Below the pieces are notes generated by a model. The model did not search any database and was not told where the DNA came from. It saw only the letters and a list, made by a program, of their open reading frames with translations. Shown here piece after piece: positions 25,417 through 34,352 of a DNA stretch of 36,584 nt. Source of the DNA: Parcubacteria group bacterium (GTDB lineage: Bacteria; Patescibacteriota; Patescibacteriia; Patescibacteriales; GWC2-42-12); NCBI GenBank assembly GCA_016188785.1, contig JACPHD010000009.1, positions 1-36,584 of the forward strand, written 5' to 3'. Positions within the stretch are counted from its first letter, which is position 1, and every line of letters begins with the position of its first letter. Position numbers and translations under genes: made by a program.

Positions 25417-25427
25417 TCTGTTATTGT

Positions 25428-25456
25428 ATTTTAGCCGTAGAATTAACCATTGTCAA
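25428..25456 (-). promoter_or_regulatory. Promoter of groES-groEL
   Basis: On the minus strand TTGACA (25451-25456), a 17-nt spacer and TAAAAT (25428-25433). The predicted start, near 25421, puts the CIRCE within the first 35 transcribed bases. Confidence 0.85.
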
Positions 25457-25532
25457 GTAGTTAAAATTTGGCTAAAATTAAAAAAATTTCTGGTGTTTTT
25501 CTGCGTAAAAGTACTTAACCACATTAAAAAAT

Positions 25533-25564
25533 AAAAAAGAAGCAAAGTTTTTAGGCTTTGCTTC
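25533..25564 (-). terminator. Intrinsic terminator after the small membrane protein gene
   Basis: On the minus strand GAAGCAAAG and CTTTGCTTC form a 9-bp stem with an 8-nt loop followed by TTTTTTATTTTTT. Confidence 0.85.
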
Positions 25565-25575
25565 AATAAAACTTA

Positions 25576-25857
25576 TCAGTGAAGGAACCAAAGAAATCCA
25601 CCATATTTAGACATAGAATAAAACCAGTCCCATGCCAAAATGGTTAGAATATTTAAAACCATCATTACGATTGAGGCTGGTTTGGAAATTTTCCAAAGTT
25701 CATAAATCGCCACTGTCAGACAAATTAAAAATGATCCTATGGCTCCTGGCAACCAAGCCATAGCAGTTAACAATGTAGTACCGCCTAGACCAGCACTTAT
25801 TGCGTTAAACCATACATCAAATCCATCATATTCTTGTCCATCATATTCTTGATTCAT
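25576..25857 (-). CDS. Small membrane protein of unknown function
   Basis: The 93-aa protein has an acidic N-terminus with a tandem repeat (QEYDGQEYDGFD). Three hydrophobic helices are likely: the region around TTLLTAMAWLPGAIGSFLICLTVAIYELW, then ASIVMMVLNILTILAWDWFYSM. The repeat reflects a direct duplication of about 15 nt. A purine-rich SD-like AGAAGGGG lies 11 nt before the ATG, unusual for this window. The gene follows the carbonic-anhydrase-like gene at 25901 by 43 nt on the same strand and ends at a terminator, so the two are probably cotranscribed. I do not recognise a family. Confidence 0.6.
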   Translation of the reverse strand: MNQEYDGQEYDGFDVWFNAISAGLGGTTLLTAMAWLPGAIGSFLICLTVAIYELWKISKPASIVMMVLNILTILAWDWFYSMSKYGGFLWFLH

Positions 25858-25900
25858 TTCAATTTACCCCTTCTTTCTCAGTTTTCTGGTTAGGTAAACC

Positions 25901-26413
25901 TTACACCTGCAACAAATAAACATTTTGCTCCATAATTCCTCCTTTATTTATCCTTTTAACATGAAAGAGCGTGAAAACTCTGAAAAAAAAATTATCACTG
26001 GTGAAACTGCCATTAACGCTTCGCGCTAAATCCAAAATTTCCGGAATTTCGTGATTGAAAGCCGTGGCCAGGCCGCAAGGTGCGTGGAAATAAAGATAAA
26101 GAGTGCGGGTTTTTTTAACTTCCATACCCTGCTTTACGTTCTCAATCATCTTTCGTGCGAAACCCTCGTCGTATCCGCCAAAGTTTGGCGAGAATAGCAA
26201 AGGACCGCCGAAAATTCTTATAGCATGCGGACGATGGCTAATGCGCCGATGAAACAATTCGGCATCAATATCCCCGTCAGCGCAAATTACCGCCACCCCG
26301 CCGTTTTTGGCCAGGCCTTGCATTTCTTCTTCCGGATTAAATTTTTTCAAGGTACCATTCTTTTTGAAATTGCTGATCAACTCGTTTTCTTTGCGGGAAA
26401 TTATTCCGCTCAT
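25901..26413 (-). CDS. Carbonic-anhydrase-like zinc-motif protein (divergent)
   Basis: The 170-aa protein carries Cys44-x-Asp46 (VAVICADGD) and His110-x-x-Cys113 (YLYFHAPCG). These are the order and spacing of the zinc ligands in beta-class carbonic anhydrases, although the usual Arg two residues after Asp is replaced by Asp. The C-terminus (LFHVKRINKGGIMEQNVYLLQV) resembles that of the neighbour at 26517 (VYVKLADNGENIEFLEIN), so the two look like distant paralogues. An exact SD (GAGGAGGA) precedes the ATG. It sits between a terminator and the small membrane protein gene. Carbonic anhydrase activity is not assured, and a non-catalytic metal-binding role is possible. Confidence 0.6.
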   Translation of the reverse strand: MSGIISRKENELISNFKKNGTLKKFNPEEEMQGLAKNGGVAVICADGDIDAELFHRRISHRPHAIRIFGGPLLFSPNFGGYDEGFARKMIENVKQGMEVKKTRTLYLYFHAPCGLATAFNHEIPEILDLARSVNGSFTSDNFFFRVFTLFHVKRINKGGIMEQNVYLLQV

Positions 26414-26473
26414 CTCTCTTCCTCCTCGTTAATTTTAATCATCACTTAACTGCAAATTTCCCAAAGAGCCAAA

Positions 26474-26505
26474 ATAAAAAGCCCGCGTTGTGGCGAGCTT
26501 TTTAT
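26474..26505 (-). terminator. Intrinsic terminator after the carbonic-anhydrase-like gene
   Basis: On the minus strand AAAAAGCTCGC and GCGGGCTTTTT pair (one mismatch) around a short loop and lead into a T run. It lies 12 nt beyond the stop at 26517. Confidence 0.75.
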
Positions 26506-26516
26506 ACTAATATATT

Positions 26517-26963
26517 TTAGTTAATTTCTAAAAACTCAATATTTTCGCCGTTATCTGCTAACTTAACATATACCAAAATAATCTGCAAGTCAGGATACTT
26601 GGCTAAAATTTTTGTCTTGGCCTTTTTTAATTCCTCTTCATGAAATTTCTGCTCGGCTTCACTGTCGCCGTTAAAAACTTGGCTGCCGCCGTAAGCGCCG
26701 CAGTCCTGGTGATTAACGAGGACTAATTTTTTTGCCTGATGCAAGTCGCGCGGCACGCTAATACATTTCATGGCAATCTCCTGGTCGCTTTTACAATCAT
26801 TAAGCGCTTTAGCCGCGCCGGGCAGAGAAGGAAAATCAAAATTTTTTATACCCAGTTCTTTTTCCGCATATTCCAGAGTTTCGCGCCAAAACCTAAAATC
26901 AATGCAAGTTAAAACCACGGCTTCGCAATGATGAATGTTTTTAAATTTGAATGGTAGTTTCAT
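26517..26963 (-). CDS. Beta-carbonic-anhydrase-like protein
   Basis: The 148-aa protein has the beta-class zinc motif: Cys20-x-Asp22-x-Arg24 (VVLTCIDFRFW), then His85-x-x-Cys88 (VLVNHQDCGAYGG). A central PSLPGAAKAL corresponds to the RNAGG region. Beta carbonic anhydrases interconvert CO2 and bicarbonate. At 148 aa it is much shorter than the usual 190-220 and lacks much of the C-terminal dimer region. The ORF is intact. It is flanked upstream by a palindromic repeat and downstream by a terminator, so it is probably monocistronic. Short proteins of this kind occur in Patescibacteria from memory; the physiological reaction is unverified. Confidence 0.7.
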   Translation of the reverse strand: MKLPFKFKNIHHCEAVVLTCIDFRFWRETLEYAEKELGIKNFDFPSLPGAAKALNDCKSDQEIAMKCISVPRDLHQAKKLVLVNHQDCGAYGGSQVFNGDSEAEQKFHEEELKKAKTKILAKYPDLQIILVYVKLADNGENIEFLEIN

Positions 26964-26973
26964 AAATTTAATC

Positions 26974-27090
26974 TGTCATTGCGGGCTCCCGCCCGTTTCG
27001 CAAGCGAAGCGTTGCGGGCGGGTGACCCGCAATCCAGAAACTCGGCTTTAGTGCTGAACTCTGGATTCCGGCTCAAGGCCGGAATGACAG
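26974..27090. repeat. Intergenic palindromic repeat, TGTCATTGCGGG family (long copy)
   Basis: TGTCATTGCGGGCTCCCGCCCG and GCGGGCGGGTGACCCGCAATCC are followed by CTCGGCTTTAGTGCTGAACTCTGG and a CCGGCTCAAGGCCGGAATGACA right arm. It separates the carbonic-anhydrase-like gene from atpC. Confidence 0.75.
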
Positions 27091-27094
27091 TAGA

Positions 27095-27532
27095 TTATTC
27101 CAGATTTTTAATTTTCCGCCACCTTTTAATAGCCTTAGTTCGGGCCAGCTCGCGCTCAATCGCCGCGTTGACTTCGGTAAAATCAATATTTTCACCGCGG
27201 CGCGCCTTTTCTTTAAGCTCGGCCGCTCGCCTATGCGCCTCTTCCACTTTAGCTAAATCAAGTTCCTCGGCCCGCTCGGCCGTGTCCGCCAGAATCACCA
27301 CCTTATCTTTTAAAACTTCTAAAAAACCGCCGGAGATTGACATAATTTCGTCTTGCCCGTTTTTCTTTTTAGCGTGAATCACGCCCGGTAATAAACTGGA
27401 CACTAAAGGAATATGGTTAGGCAAAACCGTAATCTCGCCCATCTTAGTCGGAACCGTAATTTGGGAGATCTCTTCCTTAAGCACAACACGCTCGGGAGTA
27501 ACAATCTCAAATTTTATATAATTATCGCTCAT
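27095..27532 (-). CDS. atpC: F1 ATP synthase epsilon subunit
   Basis: The protein has 145 aa from MSDNYIKFEIVTPERVVLKEE (27532). The track adds MKI. The N-terminal beta-sandwich has TVPTKMGEITVLPNHIPLVSSLLPGVI and MSISGGFLEVLKDKVVILADTAERAEELD, and the C-terminal helical pair (LAKVEEAHRRAAELKEKA, AAIERELARTKAIKRWRK) is present. The subunit is part of the central stalk and can inhibit ATP hydrolysis. It is the last gene of the operon. An AT-rich hairpin repeat separates it from atpD. The length is typical. Confidence 0.93.
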   Translation of the reverse strand: MSDNYIKFEIVTPERVVLKEEISQITVPTKMGEITVLPNHIPLVSSLLPGVIHAKKKNGQDEIMSISGGFLEVLKDKVVILADTAERAEELDLAKVEEAHRRAAELKEKARRGENIDFTEVNAAIERELARTKAIKRWRKIKNLE

Positions 27533-27534
27533 AA

Positions 27535-27645
27535 TTTTCAATTATCAATTTTCAATTTACAATGAATGATCAATGAATTAATTTTCAATTGAAAATTTTA
27601 AAATTGAAAATTCATTGAAAATTGGTCATTGGGATTTGAAAATTT
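27535..27645. repeat. AT-rich operon-spacer hairpin (copy 4)
   Basis: CAATTATCAATTTTCAATTTACAATG units face ATTGAAAATTCATTGAAAATTGGTCATTG around AATTTTCAATTGAAAATT. It fills the atpD-atpC gap. Confidence 0.75.
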
Positions 27646-27649
27646 TATT

Positions 27650-29044
<1,395 letters not shown>

Positions 29045-29066
29045 TTATTATTAAATGACAAATAAG

Positions 29067-30035
29067 CTACAACAGCGCGTTCGCTCCGGCCGAAATTTCC
29101 GCAATTTCCGCCGTAATGCCGGCCTGTCTGGCTTTATTAAAGGACAAAGTCAGCTCGCCGACCATATCTCCGGCCGCTTGCGTGGCCTGATGCATAGCGG
29201 CCAGGCGCGCCGAATGCTCGGAGGCGTTAGATTCAAGCAATGCCTGATACAGCTGAATTTCAATTAAACGCGGCAGTAGCTCATTTAAAACTTCGGCCGG
29301 ACTGGGTTCAAAAACATATTCATAATTAAATTTTCCGCTAGGCAAATGTTTTTCTTCTTTATCTTGAATAAATTCTTTGTCTATGCCCAGCCGGCTATCC
29401 TGGCCCACAATGCCTAAATATTCATCAGCTTGCTCAATTTCTATGGGTAAAATTTGCTTGACTCTGGGGATTTGCTTGGCCGAGCTGATAAAATCCGTGT
29501 AAGCCACCAGGACTTTATCATATTGGCCGTTTAAATACTCGTGGATAACTAAATTAGCCACTGGCACAACCTCTTTTACCTCGCTGGCTAAATCCAGCTT
29601 AGGAAAATCCGCCATGATTTTATGCCCGCGCTGATGGATAGCCACGCCCTTTTTACCGATTAAAACGAATTCAGCTTCTATGACCGCTTGCTCGCCCATT
29701 GACTGATATTTTTTAATTGACTCATAAACTTTATTGATAATGGCCGTATTAAAACCGCCACACAAGCCGCGATTGGAAGTAATTAGAATAATGCCAACTT
29801 TCTTGATTTCTTTTCTAGGAGTCAAAAGCCGATGTAAAATCTGGTGATTGCCATTGCCGGCCCGAGACAAATTCAAAACCGTCAGCCAGCTTAAATTGGC
29901 GTAAGTTCTGGTTTTCAACGCCGCCGCCACCGCTTTGCGCATTTTCACGGCCGCCACCATTTCCATAGCGCGGGTAATTTTTTTGGTGTTGCCGATGGAC
30001 TTGATTCTGTTTTTTATATCTCTTGAAGATGCCAT
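29067..30035 (-). CDS. atpG: F1 ATP synthase gamma subunit
   Basis: The 322-aa rotor shaft starts ASSRDIKNRIKSIGNTKKITRAMEMVAAVKMRKA, the conserved N-terminal helix. VGIILITSNRGLCGGFNTAII and the C-terminal QALLESNASEHSARLAAMHQATQAAGDMVGELTLSFNKARQAGITAEI helix are standard. It is about 30 residues longer than E. coli gamma, with extra sequence in the middle (EYLGIVGQDSRLGIDKEFIQDKEEKHLPSGK). It lies between atpA and atpD. The atpA-atpG gap is filled by an AT-rich hairpin repeat. Confidence 0.96.
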   Translation of the reverse strand: MASSRDIKNRIKSIGNTKKITRAMEMVAAVKMRKAVAAALKTRTYANLSWLTVLNLSRAGNGNHQILHRLLTPRKEIKKVGIILITSNRGLCGGFNTAIINKVYESIKKYQSMGEQAVIEAEFVLIGKKGVAIHQRGHKIMADFPKLDLASEVKEVVPVANLVIHEYLNGQYDKVLVAYTDFISSAKQIPRVKQILPIEIEQADEYLGIVGQDSRLGIDKEFIQDKEEKHLPSGKFNYEYVFEPSPAEVLNELLPRLIEIQLYQALLESNASEHSARLAAMHQATQAAGDMVGELTLSFNKARQAGITAEIAEISAGANALL

Positions 30036-30080
30036 ATCTTAATCTCACTATTTTAGTTTCAATTAAAATAAAAGTTCTCT

Positions 30081-30175
30081 AATTTTCAATTTACAATTTA
30101 CAATGCTCTAATTTTCAATTGAAAATTTAATAATTTAATCATTCATTGAAAATTGGTCATTGTAAATTGAAAATT
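30081..30175. repeat. AT-rich operon-spacer hairpin (copy 5)
   Basis: CTAATTTTCAATTTACAATTTACAATG faces CATTGAAAATTGGTCATTGTAAATTG around AATTTTCAATTGAAAATT. It fills the atpA-atpG gap. Confidence 0.75.
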
Positions 30176-31697
30176 ATTTTATCAAATATTCTAAACCGTT
30201 CTTATAGTCATTTATTAGCCCCTTCATCTCCGTTTCCAACTTTTCGCTTAGATCTTTCTTCTCCGCGATTTCTTTTAAAATCTTGGCGCCGGAGGCGGAC
30301 GCGTATTTATATAAGCCTAATTCAAAATCAGAAATTCTATCAACCGGCACATCGTCAGCCAAACCGTTAATTAAAGAAAAAAAGATTAAAATTTGGTTAG
30401 CTACCGGCACCGGCGAATACTGGCCCTGCTTAAATATTTCTTGTAATCTGCGGCCGCGTTCCAGCTTAGCTTTAGTGTCTTTATCTAACTCTGAACCGAA
30501 CTGGGCAAAAGCGGCTAATTCTCTAAATTGGGCCGCTTCCAGCTTCATTTTGCCGGCCACTTTTTTCATGGCCTTGATCTGCGCGCTGGAACCAACGCGG
30601 GAAACCGACAAGCCAGCGTCCACGGCCGGCCGGCTGCCCTGATAAAACAGTTCTGGCATTAAATAGATTTGGCCGTCAGTAATGGAAATAACATTGGTGG
30701 GAATATAGGCGCTCATGTCGCCGGCCTGGGTTTCAATAATGGGTAAAGCCGTAATTGAACCGCCGCCGTATTCGGCGCTTAATTTGCAGGCTCTTTCCAA
30801 TAATCGGGAATGCAAATAAAAAACATCGCCCGGATAAGCTTCCCGCCCGGGCGGGCGGCGGAGTAGTAAAGAAATTTCGCGGTAAGCCGCGGCATGTTTT
30901 GATAAATCATCATAAACGATTAAAACGTCTTGGCCTTTATCTAAAAAGTACTCGGCCAGGGCCGTGCCGGCGTAAGGCGCGATATAAAGCAAAGAAGCCG
31001 GATCAGAGGCGCCGGCCAAAACCACGGTTGTATAGTCCAGCGCGCCGGCTTGTTCAAGCTTAGCTACTAGTCCAGCCACTTTAGATTCTTTCTGCCCGAT
31101 GGCCACATAAATACACTTCATATTCTGCCCCTTTTGGTTGATAATCGTATCAATGGCAATAGCGCTTTTACCGATCTGGCGGTCGCCGATAATCAATTCT
31201 CTTTGGCCGCGGCCGATCGGGATAATCGCGTCAATCACTTTAATGCCGGTCTGCACCGGCTGTTTGACCGATTCGCGAGCGATCACGCCGGGCGCGATTT
31301 TTTCCACTGGATAATATTTAGCCGCCGCAATTTCGCCTTTGCCATCAAGCGGCTCGCCTAACGGATTAACCACGCGGCCGATTATCCCGTCTCCGGCCGG
31401 GACTTGTAAAATTTTGTTTAAACACTTAACTTCATCGCCTTGCTTGATGCCAAGATAATCGCCTAAAATAATCGCGCCCACGCGATCCTCTTCCAGGTTA
31501 AGCGCCACGCCGAAAATCGCACCTTTAGCGGTTTTAAATTCCAGCATTTCCGACATCATCACCTGATCAAGGCCTTCAATGCGGGCGATGCCGTCGCCGA
31601 TCTCAATCACCCGGCCGACGGTTTCCTGCTTAGCCGACATTTTAAAATCAGCGATCTGCTCTTTAAGCTGTTCAATAATAAAATCTTTAGTAGACAT
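30174..31697 (-). CDS. atpA: F1 ATP synthase alpha subunit
   Basis: The protein has 507 aa from [15 protein letters not shown] (31697). The five residues before it in the track are not conserved. It has the beta-barrel [23 protein letters not shown]-loop [54 protein letters not shown], and the [17 protein letters not shown] signature. It is the non-catalytic nucleotide-binding partner of beta. It follows atpH across a TGTCATTGCGGG palindromic repeat. The length is normal. Confidence 0.97.
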   Translation of the reverse strand: MSTKDFIIEQLKEQIADFKMSAKQETVGRVIEIGDGIARIEGLDQVMMSEMLEFKTAKGAIFGVALNLEEDRVGAIILGDYLGIKQGDEVKCLNKILQVPAGDGIIGRVVNPLGEPLDGKGEIAAAKYYPVEKIAPGVIARESVKQPVQTGIKVIDAIIPIGRGQRELIIGDRQIGKSAIAIDTIINQKGQNMKCIYVAIGQKESKVAGLVAKLEQAGALDYTTVVLAGASDPASLLYIAPYAGTALAEYFLDKGQDVLIVYDDLSKHAAAYREISLLLRRPPGREAYPGDVFYLHSRLLERACKLSAEYGGGSITALPIIETQAGDMSAYIPTNVISITDGQIYLMPELFYQGSRPAVDAGLSVSRVGSSAQIKAMKKVAGKMKLEAAQFRELAAFAQFGSELDKDTKAKLERGRRLQEIFKQGQYSPVPVANQILIFFSLINGLADDVPVDRISDFELGLYKYASASGAKILKEIAEKKDLSEKLETEMKGLINDYKNGLEYLIK

Positions 31698-31706
31698 AAT
31701 ATAAAT

Positions 31707-31788
31707 TGTCATTGCGGGCTCCGACCCGCAATCCAGAAACGAATTATTACCGCTTTAACCTGGATTCCGGCTCAAGGCCGGAATGACA
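31707..31788. repeat. Intergenic palindromic repeat, TGTCATTGCGGG family (atpH-atpA gap)
   Basis: TGTCATTGCGGGCTCCGACCCGCAATCCAGAAA and CTGGATTCCGGCTCAAGGCCGGAATGACA pair around a short centre. Its left arm matches the copy at 22106 nearly base for base. Confidence 0.8.
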
Positions 31789-31802
31789 AAAAACAATTTT
31801 AA

Positions 31803-32204
31803 TTATTTAACCATTTTCTCTTTTAACTCCTCTAATTGCGTCTTTAGGCTGGCGTCTAGAATTTTATCGCCATACCTTATCACCACTCCGCCTAAAATAT
31901 TTTTATCAATTTTTTCATTCAAAGAAACTGTTTTGGCGCCGGCTAACTTAATAATATAATTTTCCAGCAGTTTAATATTAGCCTGGCTTAGTCCGTTAGC
32001 GCTTATAGCTTCCGCTTCCACCAAGCCTTGTTTTTCATGCCAAATTTTCACGAATTGAACGATAATTTTATCAGACGCGCCCAACATGTTATCTCTCGCC
32101 AGAAGTTCAACAAATTTTTTAATGACGGCCTTAATTTGGCCGGCTGATTTTTCCTCCAAGGCTTCATATAAACTTAAAGCTGATTGTTTCGGAGTGATTT
32201 TCAT
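31803..32204 (-). CDS. atpH: F1 ATP synthase delta subunit (short)
   Basis: The 133-aa protein is shorter than the usual 175-180. SLYEALEEKS at the N-terminus and the C-terminal signature ILGGVVIRYGDKILDASLKTQLEELKEKM identify it. The middle helical region is condensed. It connects F1 to the peripheral stalk b subunits. The ATG lies only three nt after the stop of a methyltransferase gene, so that gene separates it from atpF, where it would normally follow directly. Confidence 0.88.
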   Translation of the reverse strand: MKITPKQSALSLYEALEEKSAGQIKAVIKKFVELLARDNMLGASDKIIVQFVKIWHEKQGLVEAEAISANGLSQANIKLLENYIIKLAGAKTVSLNEKIDKNILGGVVIRYGDKILDASLKTQLEELKEKMVK

Positions 32205-32207
32205 ATT

Positions 32208-32978
32208 TTAGACATTAAAAATTTTAACTGACCCGGTAAAATAATTGGTTTCTAATTGCGCTATTTCTGGCCATTTAATAAAATCGTCGCTGTATTTATT
32301 GGTTTTTTTGATCAGAAAAAAAATAGAGAATGAAAAACTCGGAAAAAAACGTGAAAGTAAACGAGCCATATATTTTGGAAACGGATAAAATTGCGATCCC
32401 CAAAAGCCCTTGAATTCACAAAAATCACTGCCTATGCTTTTATAAAAATTAAAAACATCTTTTTTGGAAAAAGGCCGTACATGCGCTGAAATTAGCTTGT
32501 ATTGAGTGGGGTGATAGCCAAACATCATTAATATTCTATTATGCAAAGACAAAATATTCGGTACGGCAAAAAATAAATAACCCCCGACTTTTAAAGTTCT
32601 GAAAATTTCATGGTTGATCCAAAAAATTTCTTTGGCATGCTCAAGAACTTGGTTAGCTATAATAAAATCCATTGAATTATCTTTAAAAGGCAGGGGTTCA
32701 TTTTCAATATTAACTAAAAACGGCGTAATATTATTTTCTCTTAACCTGGCAAAATTCCCTGCTCCATAATCAATGCCAAACAGTTTGCATTCAGGCTGTA
32801 ATCTTGAAACAATAGATAAATCAGCTCCTTGGCCGCAGCCAATATCAAGGCAATTTTCTAATTTTTTATCTTTTACGATTTTTTCTAAAATATGCCGGCC
32901 GTATGATTCATCGTGGTCAACAATAGCCAGTCGGCTGGTTGAACCTGGGATTACTTTTCTAAAAATAATATTTTTCAT
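32208..32978 (-). CDS. Class I SAM-dependent methyltransferase inside the atp operon
   Basis: The 256-aa protein has motif I CLDIGCGQGADLSIV (about residues 43-57), an acidic end of strand 2 (CKLFGIDYG), motif IV MDFIIANQVLEHAKEIF and a motif VI-like LKVGGYLFFAVPN. The fold is Methyltransf_11/23 type. The C-terminus is basic and hydrophobic (FPKYMARLLSRFFPSFSFSIFFLIKK). Such enzymes are often found in glycan or lipid clusters. Substrate unknown. It lies 3 nt before atpH and 8 nt after the membrane protein gene, an unusual place, and would be cotranscribed with the ATP synthase. Confidence 0.85.
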   Translation of the reverse strand: MKNIIFRKVIPGSTSRLAIVDHDESYGRHILEKIVKDKKLENCLDIGCGQGADLSIVSRLQPECKLFGIDYGAGNFARLRENNITPFLVNIENEPLPFKDNSMDFIIANQVLEHAKEIFWINHEIFRTLKVGGYLFFAVPNILSLHNRILMMFGYHPTQYKLISAHVRPFSKKDVFNFYKSIGSDFCEFKGFWGSQFYPFPKYMARLLSRFFPSFSFSIFFLIKKTNKYSDDFIKWPEIAQLETNYFTGSVKIFNV

Positions 32979-32986
32979 ACCGTATT

Positions 32987-33361
32987 TTACCTCGCCTGTT
33001 TATTTAATTTTCTATAAACTAGCAATCCGCCTTGGGCTAAAAGCCAGCCGGCGATCGCTATCCCTAAATTAATTATTAATCCTTCCCAAGCACCCAAAAA
33101 TAAATCAACTGCTAATAATATACCCAATGATATTAACAAAATTTTATATTTTTTTATTCCACCAAAAAGGGTTATAATTAAAGATACGAAAAACATATAA
33201 CTTACAAAAAATCCCTCAAAATATTCCGGATGAGCGGGGCATAAAAAGCTAGTACATGCTGGACCAAAAAATTTTTCATACATACCGCCAAATATTGGAG
33301 TAAAAATAATAATTAATATAATTATCAATACACATAATAATATTTTGTTTTGTTTTGTCAT
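32987..33361 (-). CDS. Membrane protein of unknown function in the atp operon
   Basis: The 124-aa protein has four hydrophobic helices: LLCVLIIILIIIFTPIFGG, FFVSYMFFVSLIITLFGG, ILLISLGILLAVDLFL and GLIINLGIAIAGWLLAQGGLL, with a Cys-rich loop (PACTSFLCPAHPEYF). I do not recognise a family. It is packed between the methyltransferase (8 nt) and the Ig-like protein gene (4 nt), all on the operon strand. It has no resemblance to atp subunits. No SD is visible. Confidence 0.6.
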   Translation of the reverse strand: MTKQNKILLCVLIIILIIIFTPIFGGMYEKFFGPACTSFLCPAHPEYFEGFFVSYMFFVSLIITLFGGIKKYKILLISLGILLAVDLFLGAWEGLIINLGIAIAGWLLAQGGLLVYRKLNKQAR

Positions 33362-33365
33362 AATT

Positions 33366-34139
33366 TTACAGATTAATTTTTAAATAATCAACATCCCCTA
33401 ATATTATATCATAACCAGCCTGATTGATCAGATTTTTATCTTTAGCCCTATTTAATAGCTTAATTATTAAGTCCAAGTTTTTATTTATGGCTTTAGCTCG
33501 CCTTTGTTTTAATTCAGCCAATTCTCTATTATATTGTTCAAGCAATTTTTGCTTTTGTTTATCAGTTAACTTACTGTCTTCTCCAGTCTTCTTAATCAAT
33601 CTTTCAATTAGCTCCCGCTCTTTGTCAAAATATTTAGCTTCTACTTTTACTAATTTAAATGCGTCTTTCAATAATTCATGATAAACCTGGTCTTTAAGCC
33701 AACCGCGATCATAAATTTCTTTTATATCGCTGATCGTACTGTCAATATTAGCAATAATTTCAAAATTAACTTGCTGTTGCGCCTGATTACCGGCTTTATC
33801 AATGGCCGTGATAGTTAAATTATGCGTTCCCAATGAATAATCAAATAAATCAATCGTAGTGGTAGTAATTGCCTGGCCGTCAATAGTTATAGTGGTAGTG
33901 GCCAGACCGGAAAAATCATCGGTCGCAGTGTAATCTATTGCCAAACTATCGCTATGCAGATATTGTTCACTTTCTGCCGGTTTAGTGATTACCACAACCG
34001 GCGGCGCAGTATCAATCGGCGTTAAATCGCTTAGTGGATTTTCAGCTTGAGCCGAATAATTTATAGTAAAATCTCTTGACTGGGCTGGCGCGATTTGGCC
34101 GGTAAATTCTTGATCAATTTGCTTATCATCATCAATCAA
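33366..34139 (-). CDS. Ig-like surface protein, C-terminal part (frameshifted from its signal peptide)
   Basis: The 257-aa ORF from a TTG contains a bacterial Ig-like domain at about 45-130 (APPVVVITKPAE, SLAIDYTATDDFSGLATTTITIDG, LGTHNLTITAIDKAGNQAQQQVNFEI). A long charged helical region follows (IKEIYDRGWLKDQVYHELL, LTDKQKQKLLEQYNRELAELKQRR). It lacks a signal peptide, but the overlapping ORF 34132-34335 supplies one in another frame, and the codons at the join read DFD then DDDKQ. One extra T in GATTTTGATTGATGATGA accounts for the break. The intact product would be about 320 aa, secreted or surface-exposed. It sits inside the ATP synthase operon. Confidence 0.65.
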   Translation of the reverse strand: MIDDDKQIDQEFTGQIAPAQSRDFTINYSAQAENPLSDLTPIDTAPPVVVITKPAESEQYLHSDSLAIDYTATDDFSGLATTTITIDGQAITTTTIDLFDYSLGTHNLTITAIDKAGNQAQQQVNFEIIANIDSTISDIKEIYDRGWLKDQVYHELLKDAFKLVKVEAKYFDKERELIERLIKKTGEDSKLTDKQKQKLLEQYNRELAELKQRRAKAINKNLDLIIKLLNRAKDKNLINQAGYDIILGDVDYLKINL

Positions 34140-34335
34140 AATCGCTATAAATTAAATTGCCATTTAAATAAACATAAATATCATCATCCACGCAAAAATT
34201 GTCCGTGGGCTTAGGGCCGCCGGACAGAATGAAATTTCCCGCCGCGGCTCGCGCCGCGACGCCGAAAACAAAAAACCAGGCCAATAGCAAGAGCGGCATG
34301 ATAAATTTACCCCAGGAAATAACGCTCGACTTCAT
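34132..34335 (-). CDS. Signal-peptide fragment of the Ig-like surface protein
   Basis: The 67-aa ORF opens with a signal peptide or anchor (FIMPLLLLAWFFVFGVAARAAAG; cleavage would be near ARA-AAG). It then reads NFILSGGPKPTDNFCVDDDIYVYLNGNLIYSDFD and stops. The stop overlaps the start of the next ORF by 8 nt. Fragment and next ORF almost certainly belong to one gene. The fragment follows atpF by 17 nt. Confidence 0.6.
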   Translation of the reverse strand: MKSSVISWGKFIMPLLLLAWFFVFGVAARAAAGNFILSGGPKPTDNFCVDDDIYVYLNGNLIYSDFD

Positions 34336-34352
34336 AAATTCAAAATAAATAA

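Noticed and set aside
25901-25990. Possible homopolymer frameshift near the end of the 170-aa carbonic-anhydrase-like gene, because an AGGAGG-ATG sits inside its last codons and a run of nine T lies upstream
   Set aside because: The present frame gives a beta-hairpin end (LFHVKRINKGG...VYLLQV) that resembles the end of the neighbouring paralogue, so the frame is probably right and the SD-like motif is fortuitous, or serves a 10-codon internal start at most.
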